Source: Streptomyces sp. ISL-10 (GTDB lineage: Bacteria > Actinomycetota > Actinomycetes > Streptomycetales > Streptomycetaceae). From it: a DNA stretch of 64,000 bases. The stretch spans positions 186,001-250,000 of the forward strand of contig NZ_JAGGOJ010000011.1 of the NCBI RefSeq assembly GCF_018614575.1. The letters run 5' to 3'. Positions 19,363-27,954 of this stretch are shown here, piece by piece. The notes under the pieces were generated by a model that worked only from the letters and a program-made list of their open reading frames with translations, was not told the origin of the DNA and ran no database searches. Within the stretch, counting starts at the first letter, position 1; each line of letters opens with the position of its first letter. The translations under genes were made by a program, and so were the position numbers.

Positions 19363-19399
19363 CACGGTACGGAACGAGCCTCCGTACGGTACGGAACGA
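19363..19399 (-). promoter_or_regulatory. Direct-repeat operator candidate upstream of the PhoD-like gene
   Basis: cacggtacggaacga (19363-19377) and tacggtacggaacga (19385-19399) are near-identical and 22 bases apart, two helical turns, 24-60 bases before the start codon. It differs from the PHO-box consensus I know for PhoP, so the regulator is unknown. Confidence 0.45.
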
Positions 19400-19508
19400 C
19401 GGGAGGGACGGCCTGGTTCCTCACGGCCGGCTGCCTACGATCCGCTTCTTTCCGGCCCGGTTCCCTGCGGCCCGGTTCATGCGGCCGGATTCCTCGTGGT
19501 GGCGGCCG

Positions 19509-20162
19509 TCAGCAGCCGTTCAGGATCGACTGCAGCGCGCTCTTCTCGGCGGAGTCCACCTTCAGGTTCCAGTAGTACTTCGTGTGCACCCACATGCGGG
19601 CGTACATGCAGCGGTAGGAAGTGACCGAGGGCAGCCACTCGGCCGGGTCCTGATCGCCCTTGGCCTGGTTGACGTTGTCGGTGACCGCGATCAGCTGCGG
19701 GCGCGTGAGGTCGTTGGCGAACTGCTGACGCTTGGAGGTGGTCCAGCTGTTGGCGCCGGATCGCCACGCCTCGGCCAGCGGGACGATGTGGTCGATGTCC
19801 ACGTCGGAGGCCGCGTACCAGGTGGCGCCGTCGTACGGGGAGTGCCAACTGCCGCTGACGGCCGCGCAGCTGGAGTCCTGGACCACGTTGGAACCGTCGC
19901 GCTTGAGGACGACCTCGCGTGTGTTGCACGCGCCCGACTGGGTGATCCAGTGCGGGAACAGGTCACGGCTGTAGCCCGTGGACGATCCCTCGGGGGAGAC
20001 GGTCAGCTGGCTGAGGTAGCTGCGGGCGGTGGACGCGCTGACGGGAGTGGGCGGGGCGGCCTGCGCGGCGGGAGCGGTGGCCAGCAGGCCGGTGGCCGCG
20101 ACGGCGGAGGCTGCGGCGAGCACGGCTATGCGGCGGGCATGACGCGCGTAGACACCAGACAT
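19509..20162 (-). CDS. Secreted HNH-type nuclease (DUF1524-like)
   Basis: 217 residues. A signal peptide (RHARRIAVLAAASAVAATG, cleavage near AQA-AP) precedes a compact nuclease domain with DVDIDHIVPLAEAWRSGA, the HNH-type catalytic motif, then NDLTRPQLIAV and a C-terminal YWNLKVDSAEKSAL. Four or five cysteines suit an exported, disulfide-bonded enzyme. Likely an extracellular nuclease for nutrient scavenging or DNA release. ATG at 20162 has AAGGAG six bases upstream; the longer frame to 20303 lacks a site. Divergent from fetB. Confidence 0.88.
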   Translation of the reverse strand: MSGVYARHARRIAVLAAASAVAATGLLATAPAAQAAPPTPVSASTARSYLSQLTVSPEGSSTGYSRDLFPHWITQSGACNTREVVLKRDGSNVVQDSSCAAVSGSWHSPYDGATWYAASDVDIDHIVPLAEAWRSGANSWTTSKRQQFANDLTRPQLIAVTDNVNQAKGDQDPAEWLPSVTSYRCMYARMWVHTKYYWNLKVDSAEKSALQSILNGC

Positions 20163-20356
20163 ACGAACTCCTTCTGAGTGGGGGGAACGTGGCCACCCCT
20201 GCGCCCTTCGGTGCGGGAGGGGGCCCAGGCGTGGCCATGCTGGCGGCGCCAGGTTTCTTGGGGGTGGGCGCCAGGTAACAGAGTGACGACATGGGCACGT
20301 CACATCAAGTGTTCTGACGCACCGACACCCTCCGTGCTTGGGGCTAGGGTTGCCGC

Positions 20357-21118
20357 GTGCTGCTGCCGGTCAACCTCACGCTCGGGGCCGTACTGGCCGT
20401 CCTGCTCGCCGTCGCGGCGACCGTCGCCGCCGTCGCCCACCTGGGCCGGTCCCGCGCCATCGCCGTCGCCGGCGTGCGCGCCGCGGCCCAACTCGCCGTC
20501 GTCTCGCTCGCCATCGGCTGGGTCGTCGAAGCCGTACCGCTGCTCCTGGCCTTCCTGCTGCTGATGTACGCGGTCGCCGTGCGCACCGCCGGGCGGCGCA
20601 TCACCGCCAACGCCACCTGGTGGTGGGCCGCACTCCCCATCGCCGCCGGCGTCCTCCCCGTGGTCATGGCCCTGCTGCTGACCGGACTCGTCCCGGTGAA
20701 GGGCATCACGCTCGTCCCCGTGACCGGCATCCTCATCGGCGGCGCGCTCACCGCGACCGTCCTCGGCGGCCGCCGCGCGCTGGACGAACTGGCCCAGCGC
20801 CGCGGCGAGGTGGAGGCGGGCCTCGCCCTCGGCCTGCTGGACCGGGACGCCCGCATGGAAGTGGCGCGCCTGCCCGCCTCCGACGCCCTGCTGCCCGGCC
20901 TCGACCAGACCCGGACCGTGGGGCTCGTCACACTCCCGGGGGCGTTCGTCGGCATGCTGCTCGGCGGCGCGTCACCGGTGGAGGCGGGTGCGGTGCAACT
21001 GTTCGTGCTCGTCGCCCTGATGGCCGTCCAGGCCGTCGCGGTGGCGGTGGTGCTGGAGCTCGTCGCACGGGGGCGGCTGCACCGGGACGGTGCGAAGTCC
21101 GGGGCGCCGGGATCCTAG
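20357..21118 (+). CDS. fetB: FetB-type (UPF0014) metal ABC permease
   Basis: 253 residues with about seven hydrophobic helices, beginning MLLPVNLTLGAVLAVLLAVA, with the family core AGVRAAAQLAVVSLAIGWVV, RTAGRRITANATWWWAAL and GLVTLPGAFVGMLLGGASPV. FetB is the permease of the FetAB iron exporter in enterobacteria. The ATPase partner is not adjacent here, so it must be supplied from elsewhere or the role differs. TAGGGT at 20345-20350 is a good -10 whose transcript would start at about the GTG (20357), so the message may be leaderless. The neighbour is another metal exporter under a Mn riboswitch. Confidence 0.85.
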   Translation: MLLPVNLTLGAVLAVLLAVAATVAAVAHLGRSRAIAVAGVRAAAQLAVVSLAIGWVVEAVPLLLAFLLLMYAVAVRTAGRRITANATWWWAALPIAAGVLPVVMALLLTGLVPVKGITLVPVTGILIGGALTATVLGGRRALDELAQRRGEVEAGLALGLLDRDARMEVARLPASDALLPGLDQTRTVGLVTLPGAFVGMLLGGASPVEAGAVQLFVLVALMAVQAVAVAVVLELVARGRLHRDGAKSGAPGS

Positions 21119-21234
21119 GGACGTGGGGGCGCGGCCGGGGTCCTGGGGAGGCGTGGGGGCGACGGGGTCGGGCCTGGGGGGCGTGGACCGCGGGACCCAG
21201 GTCCCTGACGGGGCCGGCCGGGGGGTCGCGTAGG

Positions 21235-21359
21235 CTGTAGGGCAGAAGGGGAGTAGCTCTTCGCCGGAACGTCGACATACTGCCGGGCCTCGTGCCCGGC
21301 CGGCGCCCGGAGGCGGTCTCGTACTCGTAGGAGACCGCCAGCGAGACCTTCGGCCGCAG
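21235..21359 (+). promoter_or_regulatory. yybP-ykoY (Mn2+) riboswitch
   Basis: The two conserved loops of the yybP-ykoY aptamer are present: aaggggagtagct at 21246-21258 and gcgagaccttcgg at 21341-21353, joined by GC-rich helices, one being ggcggtctc / gagaccgcc at 21313-21339. The outer arms CTG, GGC, GAAG and CTTC, GCC, CAG close the aptamer. The next gene is a GDT1-type Mn exporter, the commonest gene under this riboswitch. Family knowledge: Mn2+ binding turns expression on. Confidence 0.9.
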
Positions 21360-21458
21360 TGTCCATGTATGCATTCATGGCGCTGCCGTGCCGAAGCGAC
21401 CCCTGAAACGCTCAGGACTCTCGGCAGGGCGGCGCCCGACCGATTGAGGTTCCCATCC

Positions 21459-22043
21459 ATGATCAGCTTCACCGTCATGGCGATCACGTTCGGCGTCGTC
21501 TTCCTCGCCGAGCTGCCCGACAAGACCGCGCTGGCGGGTCTGATGCTCGGCGCCCGCTACCGCGCCTCCTTCGTCTTCGCAGGTGTCGCCGCCGCCTTCG
21601 CCGTCCATGTCGCGCTCGCCATCGCGGCGGGCAGCGTGCTGACCCTGCTGCCGCACCGGCTGGTGCAGGCCGTCGTCGGCCTCCTCTTCCTCGCGGGCGC
21701 GCTGATGCTGCTCATGAAGAAGGACGACGGCGCGGGGGAGGAGATCAAGGCCCCGGCCGACCAGTCCTTCTGGAAGGTCTCGGGCGCGGGTTTCATGCTC
21801 ATCCTGGTCGCCGAGTTCGGCGACCTGACCCAGATCATGACCGCCAACCTCGCGGCCCGCTACGACAACCCCGTCTCCGTCGGCCTCGGCGCGGTACTGG
21901 CCCTGTGGGCCGTCGCCGCCATCGGCATCCTGGGCGGCCGGACCCTGATGCGGTACGTGCCGCTGCGCCTGATCACCAGGGTCGCCGCCGTGCTGATGCT
22001 GGCCCTCGCCGGGTTCAGCCTGTACGAGGCCCTCGCCGGCTGA
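21459..22043 (+). CDS. GDT1/UPF0016 family Mn2+ exporter
   Basis: 194-residue, six-helix membrane protein in two repeats, each with the acidic signature of the family: FLAELPDKTALAGLML at about 14-29 and LVAEFGDLTQIMTANLAA at about 120-140. The TMEM165/GDT1 family moves Mn2+ or Ca2+; bacterial members such as MneA/MntX relatives export Mn2+. A loop (DDGAGEEIKAPADQ) separates the halves. The start ATG at 21459 is the first codon of the conserved region; the frame continues upstream into the riboswitch and is not translated there. Control by the riboswitch fits Mn2+ detoxification. Confidence 0.93.
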   Translation: MISFTVMAITFGVVFLAELPDKTALAGLMLGARYRASFVFAGVAAAFAVHVALAIAAGSVLTLLPHRLVQAVVGLLFLAGALMLLMKKDDGAGEEIKAPADQSFWKVSGAGFMLILVAEFGDLTQIMTANLAARYDNPVSVGLGAVLALWAVAAIGILGGRTLMRYVPLRLITRVAAVLMLALAGFSLYEALAG

Positions 22044-22177
22044 CCGGCCCTGCGCTGCGCCGGTTGTCCTGGAGCCGGCCCAGGACCTGCCGGGCGTGCT
22101 CGTTCGGCGGGAAGACGGGGGAGGGCAGGTCGAGCGCGGGCGGCGTGCGGGCCTGTCGGCTGCTGGGGACGGCGGGG

Positions 22178-22879
22178 TCAGCCCTGGTGGGCGTCGGCGG
22201 GCCGGTTCTCGCGGATGCCGAGCTCGATCGTTCCGTCGGTGCGGGTCGTGACGCTGAGGTGCGTGAGGTCCGGTACGTACAGGTCCGGGGCGAAGGCCGC
22301 CGCGCGCGGGCCGACACCGACCACGCGCATGCCCGCCGCGCGGGCCGACGTGATCCCGGCCTCGGAGTCCTCGAACGCCACGCAGTCGGCCGGGTCGTGG
22401 CCCAGTTCGGCCGCGCCCTTGAGGAAGCCTTCCGGATCCGGCTTGCTCGCGCCCACGCACTCGGCGGTCACGCGGACCTCGGGCATCGGCAGGCCGGCCG
22501 CGTTCATCCGGGCGGTGGCGAGGGCCTGGTCGGCCGAGGTCACCAGGGCGTGGGGGTGGTGCGCGACGGCGGCCAGGAACGCGGGCGCGCCCGCGACGGG
22601 CACCACGCCGTCGGTGTCGGCGGTCTCCTGGGCGAGGAGGACGCGGTTGTCGGCGTGGTTCTGCTCCATGGGCCGGTCGGGGAGGAGCACGGCCATGGTC
22701 GCGTAGCCCTGGCGGCCGTGGACCACCTTGAGCACCTCGTCCGGATCCAGTCCGTGGTCGAGGGCCCAGGCGCGCCAGCAGCGTTCGACCACGGCGTCCG
22801 AGTCGACGAGGGTGCCGTCCATGTCGAGTAGCAGGGCACGGGCGGTCAGGACGGACGTGGCGGTGGCCGGCATCGGCAT
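22178..22879 (-). CDS. HAD-superfamily phosphatase
   Basis: 233 residues, HAD subfamily IA. Motif I is LLLDMDGTLVDSD (nucleophile and acid/base Asp), motif II HALVTSADQAL, motif III near CVGASKPDPEGFLKGAAELG and motif IV VAFEDSEAGITSARAAGM. This resembles sugar-phosphatase and beta-phosphoglucomutase relatives; the substrate is not readable. ATG 22879 is used; ATG 22873 also fits, with tggag upstream. An inverted repeat TTTGTTCC-N5-GATACAAA lies 70-90 bases upstream and may be an operator. Confidence 0.88.
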   Translation of the reverse strand: MPMPATATSVLTARALLLDMDGTLVDSDAVVERCWRAWALDHGLDPDEVLKVVHGRQGYATMAVLLPDRPMEQNHADNRVLLAQETADTDGVVPVAGAPAFLAAVAHHPHALVTSADQALATARMNAAGLPMPEVRVTAECVGASKPDPEGFLKGAAELGHDPADCVAFEDSEAGITSARAAGMRVVGVGPRAAAFAPDLYVPDLTHLSVTTRTDGTIELGIRENRPADAHQG

Positions 22880-22947
22880 GGCTCCAGGGCGGGGGGAGGG
22901 AGACAGAGCGGTTCCGCCCGCCGGTCAGGGAACACGGGCGGAACCAC

Positions 22948-22968
22948 TTTGTTCCTACACGATACAAA
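22948..22968 (-). promoter_or_regulatory. Inverted repeat upstream of the HAD gene
   Basis: TTTGTTCC (22948-22955) and GATACAAA (22961-22968) form an imperfect palindrome in a locally AT-rich island within otherwise very GC-rich DNA. The position suits an operator for the minus-strand HAD gene. The regulator is unknown. Confidence 0.4.
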
Positions 22969-23010
22969 ACGAGGGCGGGTGAACGCCACCCCGCCGCCGC
23001 ATCGGTCCCG

Positions 23011-24741
23011 TCACGGCTCGCTCGTCTCCGACTCCAGGGCCTTTCGCGTCTTGGACCCGTAGACGCCGAGCGGGTCCCCCTTGATGCCACGGGCCGACTG
23101 GAACCGCGCCACCGCGTCCTCGACCGTCTCGTCGTAATTCCCGTCCGCGGGGCCCTCGTACAGCCGGATCTCCGCGAGTCGCAGTTGGAGCTCGGTCACC
23201 GCCGGGCCGCTGTCGCCCTCCCGCAGCGTCCTTGTCGAGGACCGCCCGGGCGGCTCCTCCGCCACGCTGCCGGTGGCCGCGGCGGTCGACGGCGGCGCGC
23301 TCGGGGCTGCCGACGCCGGCCCGGACGACTCCGTGCCCACCGCGGCGGAGACCGAGGGCCGTGCCGACGCGGAGGACGACGCGGAGGGCGCCGCGGAGGC
23401 GGACGCCGAAGCGGCGGCGGAAGCGGACGGCGTGCCGGTCACGGACGGTGGAGCGGAGGGCCCGTCGGGGCCGACGTTGAGGCTGGGACCGGTGGTGTCC
23501 CGGTCGGGCATGGACACGCGGTCCCGTTCGTCGTCGCCGGAGAACAGGCCGCCGGCGAACGCGACTGTCGCCACCACGGCGATGACGGCCGCACCGACGA
23601 GGACGGCGACCGGCCCGCGCCGCCGCGGCCTGCGCCGGTCGGGGTGCACGGCGCCGGGGGCGTGACCGTTGAGCGGCGCCAGCTCGTGGGTGTCGTCGTC
23701 CTCTCTTTCCGCGAACGCGGCGACGTCCCTGGGCACGGGCCCCCTCCCGCTCGCCCCCGGGAGCCGTACGATCCCGCCGACCGGGCCCCGCCCGTGTGCG
23801 ACGGTCTCGGCGAGATCGGGCATCGCACCGGGTCCGGGCTGCGGAACGGTCCCCTGCGGTACGCCCCCGCCGACCGGCCCGGCCACGAGCCCCAGCCCGC
23901 CGGCCACCTGCCCGACGGTCCGGGGACCGTCCGGGACACCGGAGCCCCCCGGTCCTGGATCAGTCGCGCCCTGCCCCTGGGCCGCCGGGCCGGGCGTCGC
24001 CGTTTCTGCGGCGGGCGCAGCGGGGCCGGAGGCAGGTGGCGCCGCGATCCCGGGGTCCACCCCGGGGCCCACCGGCCCCTGCGATACGCCGCCGGCCACC
24101 TGCCCGACCATCCAGGGGTCGTCCGCTCCCGGACCGGCCGCGCCCTGCCCTGGCGGAACCGCGCTCGGCCCGTGACCGGCCGCGCCCGGCACCTGCGGTA
24201 TGCGGCCGCCGCCGCTCGCGAGCCCTAGCCTGCCGGTCACCTGCCCGACGGCTTGGGGGGCGTCCGTCATCGGACCGGCCGCGCCCTGCCCTGGCGGAAC
24301 CGGGCCCTGCCCGTGACCGGCCGCGCCCGCCTCCTGGGGCACCGACCCCGCGCCCGCCTCTTGGGGCAGTGGGCCCGGAGAGCCCACCGGGACCGGGCCC
24401 GCCGCGGCCGGCCGCTCCGTCGCGGGACCGGGGGGCACCAGCCCAGCGGCGCCCGACTCCGCGGGCATCGGGGCCGCCCCGAAGCCCACCCCGCCTGCCT
24501 CCGGCGTCATTCCCGCCTGTGGCGGCAGCGTGAGGGGCGGGGGGCCCGTGGGCGGGAGGTCCGGCTCGGGGAGAGTCACGTACGGACGTATCCGCAGCGG
24601 GTCGAAGTCCTCCGCCGCCACGTGCGCCTGGCGCTCCGCATGCAGCGCCTCAGCCGCCCTCCGCGCGCAGTCGCATCCGAGCCCCGCGCCGCCGTCCGCG
24701 CGCAGCGGTCTGCCGCACTCGGTGCAGCTGTTTCCGGTCAT
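23011..24741 (-). CDS. Peptidoglycan-binding domain membrane protein
   Basis: 576 residues. The N terminus is a small zinc-ribbon-like motif (CTECGRPL ... CDCARR), followed by a long Pro/Gly/Ala-rich cytoplasmic region with repeats of GQGAAGP and VGQVAGG, one transmembrane helix (VAVLVGAAVIAVVATVAF), an Ala/Ser-rich external linker and a C-terminal PG_binding_1 domain (LREGDSGPAVTELQLRLAEI ... DAVARFQSARGIKGDPLG). It probably ties the membrane to the wall. ATG at 24741 is preceded by ggggagggg; the frame stays open upstream only as the mirror of the MFS gene. Paralogues of this layout are frequent in Streptomyces. Confidence 0.85.
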   Translation of the reverse strand: MTGNSCTECGRPLRADGGAGLGCDCARRAAEALHAERQAHVAAEDFDPLRIRPYVTLPEPDLPPTGPPPLTLPPQAGMTPEAGGVGFGAAPMPAESGAAGLVPPGPATERPAAAGPVPVGSPGPLPQEAGAGSVPQEAGAAGHGQGPVPPGQGAAGPMTDAPQAVGQVTGRLGLASGGGRIPQVPGAAGHGPSAVPPGQGAAGPGADDPWMVGQVAGGVSQGPVGPGVDPGIAAPPASGPAAPAAETATPGPAAQGQGATDPGPGGSGVPDGPRTVGQVAGGLGLVAGPVGGGVPQGTVPQPGPGAMPDLAETVAHGRGPVGGIVRLPGASGRGPVPRDVAAFAEREDDDTHELAPLNGHAPGAVHPDRRRPRRRGPVAVLVGAAVIAVVATVAFAGGLFSGDDERDRVSMPDRDTTGPSLNVGPDGPSAPPSVTGTPSASAAASASASAAPSASSSASARPSVSAAVGTESSGPASAAPSAPPSTAAATGSVAEEPPGRSSTRTLREGDSGPAVTELQLRLAEIRLYEGPADGNYDETVEDAVARFQSARGIKGDPLGVYGSKTRKALESETSEP

Positions 24742-24894
24742 GGCCGGTCCCCTCCCCTTGGAATGCCGCCGATTATCCAGACGACCGGTGCCGCACCGCA
24801 CAGCAGTCCAGCAGGTGCCACCCCGCGCCCGCCGCTCGGCAGGCCATAACCGGACACACCCACCACGATGGAGGGGAGCGCAAAGGAGATCCGT

Positions 24895-26967
24895 ATGGCC
24901 CAGGAAGTGAGCACCGCGCAGGCGCACCCGGCCCCGGGGGAGGGACAGAGCCGCCGGACGGTGCTCGTCGCCATCGGAGCCCTGCTGCTGGGCATGCTGC
25001 TCGCCGCACTCGACCAGACCATCGTCGCCACCGCGCTGCCCACCATCGTCAGCGAATTGGGCGGCATGGACCATCTCTCCTGGGTGGTCACCGCCTACAT
25101 GCTGGCCTCCACCGCCGCGACCCCCCTGTGGGGCAAACTCGGCGACCAGTACGGCCGCAAGAAGCTCTTCCAGGCCGCCATCGTCATCTTCCTCATCGGC
25201 TCCGCCCTGTGCGGCATCGCCCAGAACATGCCCCAGCTCATCCTCTTCCGTGCCCTCCAGGGCCTCGGCGGCGGCGGGCTCATGGTGTTGTCCATGGCGA
25301 TCGTCGGCGACATCGTCGCGCCCCGCGAACGCGGCCGCTACCAGGGCCTGTTCGGTGCCGTCTTCGGCGCCACCAGCGTCCTCGGGCCGCTGCTGGGCGG
25401 ATTCTTCACCGAACACCTCAGCTGGCGCTGGGTGTTCTACATCAACCTGCCCATCGGCGTCGTCGCGCTGCTCGTCATCGCCGCCGTCCTGCACATCCCG
25501 GTCCGCGCGACCCGGCACACCATCGACTACCTCGGCACGTTCCTCATCGCCTCCGTCGCCACCTGCCTCGTCCTCGTCGCCTCCCTCGGCGGCACCACCT
25601 GGGCCTGGGGCTCGGCGCAGATCGTCGGCCTCGCGGTGCTCGGCGTCGTCCTGCTGGTGGCGTTCGTGGCCGTGGAGCGGCGCGCCGCCGAGCCGGTGCT
25701 GCCGCTGAAGCTGTTCCGCATCAGGACGTTCAGCCTCGTCGCCGTCATCAGCTTCGTCATCGGCTTCGCGATGTTCGGGGCGATGACGTACCTGCCGACG
25801 TTCCTCCAGGTCGTGCAGGGTGTGTCGCCGACCATGTCCGGTGTGCACATGCTGCCGATGGTGCTCGGCATGCTGATCACCTCGACGGGGTCGGGCCAGA
25901 TCGTCAGCCGTACCGGCCGTTGGAAGGTGTTCCCGCTCGCCGGCACGGCCGTCACGGCCATCGGGCTCGTCCTGCTGCATCAGCTCAAGGAGTCCAGCTC
26001 CACCTGGCAGATGAGCGCGATCTTCTTCGTCTTCGGCGCCGGACTGGGCCTGGTCATGCAGGTGCTGGTGCTCGTCGTCCAGAACGCGGTCACCTACGAG
26101 GACCTGGGCGTCGCCACGTCCGGCGCGACGTTCTTCCGGTCCATCGGGGCGTCGTTCGGCGTCGCCGTCTTCGGCACCGTCTTCGCGGGCCGGCTGGAGA
26201 ACAAGCTCACCGACGCGCTCGCCGGACAGCAGGTGCCGCCGGGCGCGGGCGCGTCCGAACTCGCCGCCGACCCGCGCGCCATCGCCGAACTCCCCTCGCA
26301 GCTGCGCCCTCCCGTGCTCCACGCGTACGCCACGTCCATCACGGACGTCTTCCTCTACGCCGCGCCCGTCGTCGTCCTCGCGTTCCTCGTCGCCTGGTTC
26401 CTCAAGGAGGACACGCTGCGCGGCTCGGTCACCGCGCCCGACCCGAGCCAGACCCTCGCCTCCAACCCGGTCGAACGCTCCTCGCACGACGAGTGCGCCC
26501 GTGCCCTGTCCGTCCTGGGTTCCCGCGAGGGCCGCCGGCACATCTACGAGAAGATCACCGCGCGCGCCGGGTACGACCTGCTGCCCGCGTCCAGCTGGCT
26601 GCTGCTGCGGATCAAACGGCAGGGCATGGTCGAACCGGCCCGCCTCGCCGAGACGACCCCCGTGCCCCTGCGGGCCGTCACCGAGGCGGCCCGTGAGGTC
26701 GAAGGGCGGGGCCTGGCCCGCCGGGTGGGGCTGGACCTGCTGCTCACCGACGCGGGGGCGGAGGCGGCGGCCCGGCTGTCGCAGGCCCGTGAGGAGTCAC
26801 TGGCGGATCTGCTGGGCGACTGGTGGGGGCCGGACCGGCCGACGGACCTGATCCAGCTGGTGCGCGAGCTCACCGGCGAGTTGTGCGGATCGGACGCGGA
26901 ACGCCCGTACAGCGAGCCGCGCGGCGACCACGAGCGGCCGGCGGTGGAGTACCCCCACCGGCACTGA
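24895..26967 (+). CDS. DHA2-type MFS efflux pump fused to a MarR-like domain
   Basis: 690 residues. Residues about 18-520 are a 14-helix drug:H+ antiporter of the EmrB/QacA type (LDQTIVATALPTIVSELG in helix 1, GKLGDQYGRKKLF loop, VLGPLLGGFFTEHLSWRWVF motif C). Residues about 545-675 form a soluble winged-helix domain of MarR type (AGYDLLPASSWLLLRIKRQG, LAETTPVPLRAVTEAAREVE, LLTDAGAEAAARLSQAREE). ATG at 24895 has AAAGGAG eight bases upstream. Exports hydrophobic drugs in the known family; the fused domain might sense substrate at the inner face. Divergent from the peptidoglycan-binding protein gene. Confidence 0.92.
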   Translation: MAQEVSTAQAHPAPGEGQSRRTVLVAIGALLLGMLLAALDQTIVATALPTIVSELGGMDHLSWVVTAYMLASTAATPLWGKLGDQYGRKKLFQAAIVIFLIGSALCGIAQNMPQLILFRALQGLGGGGLMVLSMAIVGDIVAPRERGRYQGLFGAVFGATSVLGPLLGGFFTEHLSWRWVFYINLPIGVVALLVIAAVLHIPVRATRHTIDYLGTFLIASVATCLVLVASLGGTTWAWGSAQIVGLAVLGVVLLVAFVAVERRAAEPVLPLKLFRIRTFSLVAVISFVIGFAMFGAMTYLPTFLQVVQGVSPTMSGVHMLPMVLGMLITSTGSGQIVSRTGRWKVFPLAGTAVTAIGLVLLHQLKESSSTWQMSAIFFVFGAGLGLVMQVLVLVVQNAVTYEDLGVATSGATFFRSIGASFGVAVFGTVFAGRLENKLTDALAGQQVPPGAGASELAADPRAIAELPSQLRPPVLHAYATSITDVFLYAAPVVVLAFLVAWFLKEDTLRGSVTAPDPSQTLASNPVERSSHDECARALSVLGSREGRRHIYEKITARAGYDLLPASSWLLLRIKRQGMVEPARLAETTPVPLRAVTEAAREVEGRGLARRVGLDLLLTDAGAEAAARLSQAREESLADLLGDWWGPDRPTDLIQLVRELTGELCGSDAERPYSEPRGDHERPAVEYPHRH

Positions 26968-26983
26968 GCGGCCGGGTGCGGGG

Positions 26984-27463
26984 CTACAGGTCCTTGCCGT
27001 ACCAGATCTCCATGTACGGGCCGGAGCAGTACGCCGGGATCTCCGCGTACCCGTGCCGGAGGTACAGCGCCCGGGCCTGCACCAGGTCCAGGCGGGTGTT
27101 GAGCACCATACGGCGCGCGCCGAGCGCGCGGGCCTCGTGCTCCAGCAGGTCCATCAGGAGCCCCGCGCCCTTACGGCCGCGGAAGGCGGGACGTACGAAC
27201 ACGCGGGTCAGCTCGGCCCGTTCCGCGTCCAGCATCAGCACCCCGCCGCAGGCGGCGGGCTCGTCCCCGTACCGGCCGACGACGAACTGGCCCGTGGGCG
27301 GGACGAGCCGCTCGGCGTCGTCCCCGGCCAGCCCCTCGTCGATCTCGGCCTCGGTCGCCGCGCGCTTCCAGTAGCTGCCGGCGACATCGCCGTAGTAGGC
27401 GCGGCGCAGGGCGTAGGCGTCGTCGGTGTCGACGGCCTCGGGGGCGAGGGTCCACTCGGTCAT
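26984..27463 (-). CDS. GNAT family N-acetyltransferase
   Basis: 159 residues with the GNAT fold: AELTRVFVRPAFRGRKGAG (beta4 and the acetyl-CoA pyrophosphate loop, RxxRxxG/A-like), LLMDLLEHEARALGARRMVL and ARALYLRHGYAEIPAY (C-terminal GY motif). The substrate is unknown. ATG at 27463. Convergent with the MFS gene, with only 16 bases between the stops. Confidence 0.9.
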   Translation of the reverse strand: MTEWTLAPEAVDTDDAYALRRAYYGDVAGSYWKRAATEAEIDEGLAGDDAERLVPPTGQFVVGRYGDEPAACGGVLMLDAERAELTRVFVRPAFRGRKGAGLLMDLLEHEARALGARRMVLNTRLDLVQARALYLRHGYAEIPAYCSGPYMEIWYGKDL

Positions 27464-27569
27464 AGGGACTCTGTATCCCCGGACGGGCCCGTCCCGCCAG
27501 CGAATTACGGCGCCGGAGCAGCGCCGACGCCCCCGGCGCTCACGGGCCCGGGCCCGCGGCCGGCGGGTG

Positions 27570-27893
27570 TCAGACCTTGGGAGCGGCCTGCTGGATCACC
27601 TCGAAGGACCACACGGTGGACCCGCTCGCGGCCGGCCTGGGACGCTCGCCGCCCTCGCCACCACCCTGGTGGGCCGCCTTCATGGGGCCCTCCATCCACG
27701 CCTGGAACGACTCCTCGTCGCGCCAGCGGGTGTACACGAGGTACTGGTCGGTGCCCTCGACGGGCCGCAGCAGCTCGAACCACTCGAACCCGTCGGACGA
27801 CTCGACGGCACCGGCGCGGGAGGCGAAGCGCTTCTCAAGGGTCTCGCGCTGCTCGGCGGGGACGGAGAGGACGTTGATCTTCACGATGCTCAT
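27570..27893 (-). CDS. Antibiotic biosynthesis monooxygenase (ABM) domain protein
   Basis: 107 residues with a dimeric ferredoxin-like ABM fold: MSIVKINVLSVPAEQRETLE, VESSDGFEWFELLRPVEGTD, YLVYTRWRDEESFQAWME. Relatives are cofactor-free monooxygenases or heme-degrading enzymes; small stand-alone copies are often of unknown role. ATG at 27893 is chosen because the domain starts at residue 1; in-frame codons upstream read through repeats. The ribosome site is weak (gcagga). Confidence 0.85.
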   Translation of the reverse strand: MSIVKINVLSVPAEQRETLEKRFASRAGAVESSDGFEWFELLRPVEGTDQYLVYTRWRDEESFQAWMEGPMKAAHQGGGEGGERPRPAASGSTVWSFEVIQQAAPKV

Positions 27894-27954
27894 GCGCCCA
27901 TCCTGCCGCACGACACCGATGCCGCCGTGCCGGGCGTGCCCCGGGCCCCGCGGC

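Noticed and set aside
19363..19399. PHO box for the PhoD-like gene
   Set aside because: Repeat spacing suits a regulator, but the sequence does not match the PhoP consensus as I know it.
23011..26541. A 1176-codon minus-strand frame continuing upstream of the peptidoglycan-binding protein
   Set aside because: The part above 24741 is antisense to the MFS gene and reads as Asp/Gly/Arg-rich nonsense; ATG 24741 has a good ribosome site and a zinc-ribbon start.
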